Of a stretch of DNA of 17,501 nt, positions 12,994-17,501 are shown in pieces (position 1 is the stretch's first letter; every line of letters starts with the position of its first letter). The DNA is from DASTCC01 sp035711465 (lineage in GTDB: Bacteria; Acidobacteriota; Vicinamibacteria; Vicinamibacterales; SCN-69-37). The translations under genes and the position numbers were made by a program. The stretch spans positions 1 through 17,501 of the forward strand of contig DASTCC010000420.1 of NCBI GenBank assembly GCA_035711465.1, read 5' to 3'. Under the pieces are notes generated by a model that was not told the DNA's origin, made no database searches, and saw only the letters and a list, made by a program, of their open reading frames with translations.

Positions 12994-14760
12994 ATGCGCG
13001 CGAGCACACACCTGATTGCCGTGTTGCTGATTGCCGCGGCGGCCTGTGGCCGCGATCGCACACCGCCGCCGCCCGATACCGCCGCGATCGACGCGATCGG
13101 CCGCCAGGTCAACGACCTGGCCGACGCCTACGTCACGTCCTTCTTCGATGCCTTCCCCTACAACGCGGTGACGTTCGGCGCCGAAGATCGGCATCCCGAT
13201 CGACTCGCCGATCACTCATTGGCCGCGCTCGCGAAGTGGCAGGCGCGCGAGGACGAGCTCTCGCGCCAGTTGCGCGCGATCGACGCCGCCCGGCTCGAGG
13301 GCCGCAGCGAGGCCATCACCTACAAGTTCCTGAGGCATCTCCTCGAGTCGTCGCAGCGCTATCGCACGTGCCGGATGGAACTGTGGAACGTCAGCCCCAC
13401 TTACACAGGCTGGCAGTCCGATCTCGCGGTGGCCGCCGGTCAGCAGCCGGTCGCGACCGACGAGCAGCGCCGGCACGCGCTCGCGCGCTTCTCGCAGGTG
13501 CCCAAGTTCATCGACGACGAGATCGCGAATCTGCAGGAAGGCGTCAAGCTCGGCTATCTGGCGCCGAAGAACAACGTGCGGGTCGTGATCGAGCAGATGG
13601 ACGCGTTGCTCGCCGCAAAGGTCGCCGACTCGCCCTTCGTGCAGATGGCGCCCGCTGATGCGGCCGAGTTCCGCTCCGCGCTCGAGCGGCTGGAGACCAC
13701 CGGCATTCGTCCGGCCATCAGGCGGTATCGCGACTATCTGCGGAACACGTATCTCGCCGCGGCGCGCGACGCCATCGGCGTCAGCGCCAATCCGAGCGGA
13801 TCGGCGTGCTACACGGCGGCGGTCAACTACTTCGCGACCATCGACATGTCGCCGCAGCAGATTCACGATCTCGGCCGCACGCAGATGGAGAAGATCCTCG
13901 CCGAGATGCGGACGATCGGCGGGCGCAGTTTCGGCACCTCCGACCCGGCGAAGCTGCTGATCCTGGCGAAGAACGATCCGAAGTACCGTTTCAAGAGCCG
14001 CGAGGAGCTGATCGCCTACGCGGAAGCGGCGATCGAGCGCGCCAAAGCCGCGCTGCCGAAGTACTTCGGACGGGTACCGAAGGCGCCGGTCGTCGTCGAG
14101 CCGTACCCGCCGTATCTGGAGAAGTCGGCGCCCGCCGGCCAGGCGGTGCCGCCGACGGCGGACGGCAAGCCGGGCAAGTATCTGATCAACGCGTATCGCG
14201 CCAACGAGCAGAGCAAGGCCGGACTCGAGTCGACCGCGTTTCACGAGGCGTATCCCGGCCATCACATGCAGGCCGCGATCGCGCTCGAGCGCACCGATCT
14301 GCATCGCGTCTCGCGTTACTTTTTTCTGTCCGGCTTCGGCGAAGGCTGGGGCCTCTACGCCGAACGGCTCGCCGACGAGATGGGGCTGTTCTCGTCGGAT
14401 CTCGATCGCCTGGGTCTGCTCTCGAACGAAGCGCTGCGCGCGGCGCGTCTCGTCGTCGACGCCGGGATGCACGGCCTTGGCTGGTCGCGGCAGCAGGCCG
14501 TCGATTACCTGCTCTCGCACACGACCGAGACCGCGGCGCGGGCCAACGCCGAGATCGATCGTTACATCGCGGTGCCGGGACAGGCGACGGCGTACATGAT
14601 CGGCAATCTCGAGATCCGCCGGCTGCGCACGGAGGCCGAGCAGAAGCTCGGCGCGAAGTTCGACCTTCGGGAGTTCCACGATCTGGTGTTGCAGGATGGC
14701 ACCGTGCCGCTTCGCGCCCTCGGCGAGAAGGTGGCACGCTGGATGGCGGGCAAGCAGTGA
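12994..14760 (+). CDS. DUF885 family metallohydrolase, likely lipoprotein
   Basis: This 588-residue protein belongs to the DUF885 family (COG4805), which has features of zinc metallopeptidases. The core motif AFHEAYPGHHMQ places His417, Glu418 and His423/His424, and GFGEGWGLYAERL adds Glu450 as a probable further ligand. The length is normal for the family. The N-terminus MRASTHLIAVLLIAAAACG is a signal sequence with Cys18 after three alanines, a loose lipobox, so it is probably a lipoprotein facing the periplasm. The mature chain begins with a Pro-rich linker. Peptide hydrolysis is inferred from family motifs. It starts a likely operon with the FAD oxidoreductase, 41 bases downstream, and the MocA-like gene. 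Its start is preceded by the GC palindrome described above. Confidence 0.9.
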   Translation: MRASTHLIAVLLIAAAACGRDRTPPPPDTAAIDAIGRQVNDLADAYVTSFFDAFPYNAVTFGAEDRHPDRLADHSLAALAKWQAREDELSRQLRAIDAARLEGRSEAITYKFLRHLLESSQRYRTCRMELWNVSPTYTGWQSDLAVAAGQQPVATDEQRRHALARFSQVPKFIDDEIANLQEGVKLGYLAPKNNVRVVIEQMDALLAAKVADSPFVQMAPADAAEFRSALERLETTGIRPAIRRYRDYLRNTYLAAARDAIGVSANPSGSACYTAAVNYFATIDMSPQQIHDLGRTQMEKILAEMRTIGGRSFGTSDPAKLLILAKNDPKYRFKSREELIAYAEAAIERAKAALPKYFGRVPKAPVVVEPYPPYLEKSAPAGQAVPPTADGKPGKYLINAYRANEQSKAGLESTAFHEAYPGHHMQAAIALERTDLHRVSRYFFLSGFGEGWGLYAERLADEMGLFSSDLDRLGLLSNEALRAARLVVDAGMHGLGWSRQQAVDYLLSHTTETAARANAEIDRYIAVPGQATAYMIGNLEIRRLRTEAEQKLGAKFDLREFHDLVLQDGTVPLRALGEKVARWMAGKQ

Positions 14761-14765
14761 TCGAT

Positions 14766-14784
14766 CGCCGGCGCGATGCCGGCG
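14766..14784 (+). other. Intercistronic hairpin
   Basis: CGCCGGC and GCCGGCG form a 7-bp stem around GCGAT, between the DUF885 stop and the Shine-Dalgarno sequence of the next gene at 14789. No T tract follows. It may protect the upstream mRNA end or attenuate slightly. Confidence 0.35.
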
Positions 14785-14801
14785 CCGTGGAGGAACGCGC
14801 T

Positions 14802-16184
14802 GTGAGTCAGCAGACGACGAACACGACGGATGTGGCGGCGGCGGCCGCCGAGGTGGCGAAGACGTTCTCGGGCACGCTGCTGCAGCCCGGCGCCGGCGGC
14901 TACGACGCCGCGCGCCGCGTGCACAACGGCTGCATCGACAAACGTCCGGCGTTGATCGCGCAGTGCATCGGCGCCGCGGACATCGCCGACGCGGTGAATC
15001 TCGGCCGCGATCTCGGGCTCGAGATCGCGGTCCGCGGCGGCGGCCACAACGTCGGCGGCCGCGGCACGGTCGACGGCGGTCTGCTGATCGATCTGTCACG
15101 CATGCGGCACGTGCAGGTTCATCCGCAGCTGCGGACGGCAGACGTCGCCGGCGGCGCGCTCTGGGGCGATTTCAACCGCGAAGCGCAGCTCTTCGGCCTC
15201 GCCACGACCGGCGGCGTCGTGTCATCGACCGGTGTCGGCGGGCTCACCCTCGGCGGCGGCCTCGGCTGGCTGATGCCGAAGTACGGGATGGCGCTCGACA
15301 ACCTGATCTCCGTCGACATGGTGCTGGCCGACGGCCGCGTCGTTCGCGCCAGCGACGAGGACCATCAGGATCTGTTCTGGGCCGTGCGCGGCGGCGGCGG
15401 CAATTTCGGCGTCGCGTCGGCGTTCGAGTTCGAGATGCACCCGGTCGGGCCGATCGTCACCGGCGGGCTGGTCGCGCATCCGATCTCGAAAGCGCGCGAC
15501 GTGCTGCGGCTGTTCCGCGACCTCGCCGCCACCGCCACCGACGACATGATGCTGATCGCCGCGCTGCTCACCGCGCCTGACGGCGTCACCAAGCTCGCCG
15601 GCCTCGCCGTCGGCCACTTCGGCCTGCCCGAGGCCGCCGCGGCGGCGACGGCGCCGATCAAGCAGTTCGGCCAGCCGGTGATGGACGTCATCGGCCCGAT
15701 GCCGTACACGGCGTTGAATACGATGTTCGACGCCTCGCTGCCACGCGGCGCGCGCAACTACTGGAAGTCGCATTTCGCCAACCAGCTCACCGACACCGCG
15801 ATCGACACGTTGATCGACGGCTTCATGTCGGCGGCCTCGCCGATGTCGCAGGTCCTGCTCGAGCATTTCCACGGCGCAGCGACGCGGGTGACGCCGAGCC
15901 ACACCGCGTACGCGCTGCGCGAGTCGGGCTTCAACCTGCTGTTCCTGTCGCAGTGGATGGATCAGGCTGACGACGAGGCGTGCATCGGCTGGGCGCGCAC
16001 GGCGTACGAAGCGGCGAAGCCGCACGTCGGCCATCGGCGCTACATCAACTACCTCGATCATGACGACGTCGGCGACGCGTGCGCGCACGCGGTCTACGGA
16101 TCGAACCTGCCGCGGCTGCGTGACGTCAAGCGGCAGTACGATCCCGACAACGTGTTCCACGTCAACCTCAACATCGCGCCTTGA
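14802..16184 (+). CDS. FAD-linked oxidoreductase with BBE domain
   Basis: The product has 460 residues. The FAD-binding PCMH-type domain contains RPALIAQCIGAADIADAVNLGRD and RGGGHNVGGRGTVDGGLLIDL. His82 in GGGHN is the residue that usually carries covalent FAD in berberine-bridge-type enzymes. The region GVVSSTGVGGLTLGGGLGWLMPKYG has Ser where bicovalent members have Cys, so single attachment is expected. The C-terminal BBE motif is RRYINYLDHDD, followed by YDPDNVFHVNLNI. Such enzymes oxidise sugars, alcohols or natural products; the substrate is not evident here. There is no signal peptide. The GTG at 14802 is chosen because GGAGGA lies 7 bases upstream; the open frame runs further up only by chance. 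Its stop overlaps the TTG start of the next gene. Confidence 0.9.
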   Translation: MSQQTTNTTDVAAAAAEVAKTFSGTLLQPGAGGYDAARRVHNGCIDKRPALIAQCIGAADIADAVNLGRDLGLEIAVRGGGHNVGGRGTVDGGLLIDLSRMRHVQVHPQLRTADVAGGALWGDFNREAQLFGLATTGGVVSSTGVGGLTLGGGLGWLMPKYGMALDNLISVDMVLADGRVVRASDEDHQDLFWAVRGGGGNFGVASAFEFEMHPVGPIVTGGLVAHPISKARDVLRLFRDLAATATDDMMLIAALLTAPDGVTKLAGLAVGHFGLPEAAAAATAPIKQFGQPVMDVIGPMPYTALNTMFDASLPRGARNYWKSHFANQLTDTAIDTLIDGFMSAASPMSQVLLEHFHGAATRVTPSHTAYALRESGFNLLFLSQWMDQADDEACIGWARTAYEAAKPHVGHRRYINYLDHDDVGDACAHAVYGSNLPRLRDVKRQYDPDNVFHVNLNIAP

Positions 16185-16771
16185 CCGGTCGTCCTTCGTC
16201 CAGCGGGCCGTCGCTCGCGATCGTGCCCGCGGCCGGCAAGGGCGAGCGCTTCGGCGGCGCCAAGCTCGTCGCCGAGATCGGCGGCCGTCCGATGCTCGAC
16301 CGGACCGTCGCCAGCCTCCTCGACGCCGGCATCGATCGCGTCGTCGTCGTGATCGCGCCCGAGGTCAGGGGCCAGTTCGCCGGGGTGGCGGCGCTCGGCG
16401 ACGCGCGGGTCTCGGTGGCGATCAATCCGGCGCCGGCGCGCGGCATGTTCTCGAGCATCCTCGTCGGCCTCGCCTCCGGCGAGGGCGATCCCATCCTCGT
16501 GCTCCCCGGCGACATGCCGTTCGTGCGGGCGGGCACGGTCAAGCTGCTCGCCGAGCGGTGTCTCGCGACCGGCCGCGTCGTCACGCCGCGCCACGGCGCC
16601 TCGCGCGGACACCCGGCCGCGCTGCCGGGCCGGCTGCGCACGGCGCTGCTCGACGCCGATCCGTTCTGGAATCTCTCGGCATGGTTCGCGGCGCAGGCGC
16701 CGGATCGGCTGTCGATCGATGTCGACGATCCTGGGGTGATCAGGGACGTGGATAGACCAGGGGACATCTAG
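16181..16771 (+). CDS. mocA: MocA-like nucleotidyltransferase (molybdenum cofactor)
   Basis: This 196-residue protein has the MobA/MocA nucleotidyltransferase fold. VPAAGKGERFGGAKL (residues 15-29) is the nucleotide-binding loop and LVLPGDMPFV holds Asp111, a metal ligand. NPAPARGMFSSILVGL and SRGHPAALP are typical of the MocA branch, which attaches CMP to molybdopterin for the xanthine dehydrogenase family. The XdhC/CoxI gene directly downstream supports that branch over MobA. The start must be the TTG at 16181, which overlaps the previous stop as TTGA. The next alternative start lies inside the nucleotide-binding region. Translation is therefore probably coupled to the FAD oxidoreductase gene. 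CTP or GTP use and the final acceptor are inferred from family and context. Confidence 0.8.
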   Translation: MTGRPSSSGPSLAIVPAAGKGERFGGAKLVAEIGGRPMLDRTVASLLDAGIDRVVVVIAPEVRGQFAGVAALGDARVSVAINPAPARGMFSSILVGLASGEGDPILVLPGDMPFVRAGTVKLLAERCLATGRVVTPRHGASRGHPAALPGRLRTALLDADPFWNLSAWFAAQAPDRLSIDVDDPGVIRDVDRPGDI

Positions 16772-16813
16772 ACACGTGCGCCGTGCGCCGTGCGCGGTGC
16801 GGCGTGCGCCGTG
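16772..16813. repeat. Heptad tandem repeat CGCCGTG
   Basis: Five heptads follow one another at 16779-16813: CGCCGTG, CGCCGTG, CGCGGTG, CGGCGTG, CGCCGTG. A related ACACGTG precedes them from 16772. The tract begins directly after the stop codon of the MocA-like gene and lies upstream of the XdhC promoter. Confidence 0.75.
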
Positions 16814-16850
16814 TGGGCGGCCCCAGTCGGCGTCGCCCGCCCGCACCGAC

Positions 16851-16856
16851 TAAACT
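16851..16856 (+). promoter_or_regulatory. -10 box of the XdhC gene, leaderless layout
   Basis: TAAACT ends 7 bases before the GTG at 16864, the ideal distance for transcription to start at the first codon. There is no Shine-Dalgarno sequence. No clear -35 hexamer is present at 16-18 bases spacing. Confidence 0.5.
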
Positions 16857-16863
16857 CAGACAA

Positions 16864-17501
16864 GTGTCCACGCTCTATCGACAGATCGCCGCCCTCCACC
16901 GCGATGGCCGCCCCTTCGCGCTGGCGACGGTGGTCCGCACGCAGGGCAGCACCCCGCAGGTGGTCGGCGCGAAGCTCGTCGTCACCGCCGACGACCCGCG
17001 CGGCCGTGCGGCGGGCACGCTCGGCGGCGGCTGTGTCGAAGCAGACGCGATTCTTGCCGCTCGCGAGACGCTCAGCCAGGGCGGCCGGTCGTTGCGCGCC
17101 TACGAGCTGACCGAAGATCTTGCCTGGAACACCGGCCTCGTCTGCGGCGGGACGATGTGGATCCTGGCCGAGCGGGGCGAAGACGCGCTCAACGGTTCGG
17201 GCCGCTCGATGATCGACGCGCTCGCGGACGCGGCCGGCGGCGGACCGCCGATCGCGATCGTCACCCACCTCGCGCGTTCCGGCCGGTCGTCGTCGTTCGT
17301 CTCGCGCGCGTTCGTGAGCGCCGATGGCGGCCTCGCCGGATCGCTCGGCGACGCGTCGCTCGACGCGATGGCGGCATCGGCTGCGGTGACGCAGATGCGG
17401 CACGGCACGCCGCGTCTCGTCAGCCTGGACGAGGAGCACGATCTCCTCATCGAGCCGGTGACCGGCCGCCCGGGGCTGGCCATCGCCGGCGGCGGCCACG
17501 T
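16864..17501 (+). CDS. xdhC: XdhC/CoxI family protein, N-terminal part
   Basis: The frame opens with GTG (VSTLYRQIAALHRDGRPFALATVV) and runs off the window after 212 complete codons. The XdhC/CoxI domain shows RTQGSTPQVVGAKLVV and AGTLGGGCVEADAIL, and NTGLVCGGTMWILAE places a conserved Cys in the middle. The last visible residues, GLAIAGGGHV, begin the Rossmann domain (XdhC_C). XdhC proteins bind molybdenum cofactor and help insert its sulfurated form into xanthine dehydrogenase-type enzymes. With the MocA-like gene just upstream this forms a cofactor maturation pair. The hydroxylase subunits are not in the window and may follow. The GTG is supported by the -10 box 7 bases upstream. Confidence 0.88.
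   Translation, partial: MSTLYRQIAALHRDGRPFALATVVRTQGSTPQVVGAKLVVTADDPRGRAAGTLGGGCVEADAILAARETLSQGGRSLRAYELTEDLAWNTGLVCGGTMWILAERGEDALNGSGRSMIDALADAAGGGPPIAIVTHLARSGRSSSFVSRAFVSADGGLAGSLGDASLDAMAASAAVTQMRHGTPRLVSLDEEHDLLIEPVTGRPGLAIAGGGH

Noticed and set aside
13806..14801. Upstream extension of the FAD oxidoreductase frame into the DUF885 gene
   Set aside because: Overlaps the whole second half of a well-supported gene. A strong Shine-Dalgarno and GTG at 14789-14804 give the expected start.

Overview
This is one continuous stretch of GC-rich bacterial chromosome with dense genes on both strands and very biased third codon positions. The gene content suggests Acidobacteriota, probably Vicinamibacteria-like. 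It has a duplicated orphan MacB/FtsX permease (ADOP type), a DNA-binding winged helix fused to a membrane anchor and a FlgO-like domain, two secreted PQQ-type beta-propellers, a TIGR03067 lipocalin-like protein and a DUF885 hydrolase. The assignment is an inference from gene families; there is no rRNA or other phylogenetic marker here. I see no tRNA, rRNA, CRISPR array, transposase or phage gene, and no shift in base composition that would mark an island.

Layout: (1) 1-198, the end of a DUF4920 protein. (2) 263-2083, a CstA-family transporter, facing a PhzF-family protein (2090-2992, minus strand) with only 6 bases between the stop codons. (3) 2993-3089, a compact divergent control region between phzF-like and a degenerate short-chain dehydrogenase (3090-4031). 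It holds a perfect 8-bp inverted repeat and a third copy of its half site. (4) 4083-6919, two tandem exported beta-propeller proteins on the minus strand. (5) 7085-7519, a small secreted TIGR03067 protein, followed by a 286-base gap that holds an inverted structure built of 7-base repeats. (6) 7806-10436, the ADOP permease. (7) 10533-12056, a YdeI/DUF1801 protein and the winged-helix membrane regulator, 6 bases apart. (8) 12031-12828, a Tat-type exported ankyrin protein on the minus strand that overlaps the regulator tail to tail. (9) 12994-16771, a DUF885 metallohydrolase, a covalent-FAD oxidoreductase and a MocA-like nucleotidyltransferase, probably one operon. (10) 16864-17501, the start of an XdhC/CoxI protein. 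With the MocA-like gene it points to maturation of a molybdenum hydroxylase, whose subunits may lie past the right edge.

Two patterns go beyond the gene list. First, many genes that start a transcription unit have a -10-like TANNNT hexamer ending only 5-11 bases before the start codon, as expected for leaderless mRNAs. Genes inside or later in units, and a few others, have good Shine-Dalgarno sequences instead. Second, three intergenic regions carry unrelated tandem repeats that all have a unit of exactly 7 bases. One of them forms a 41-base-arm inverted repeat in which the heptads stay in register. These heptad tracts are the most unusual content of the window. I found no clear new defence or biosynthetic system.
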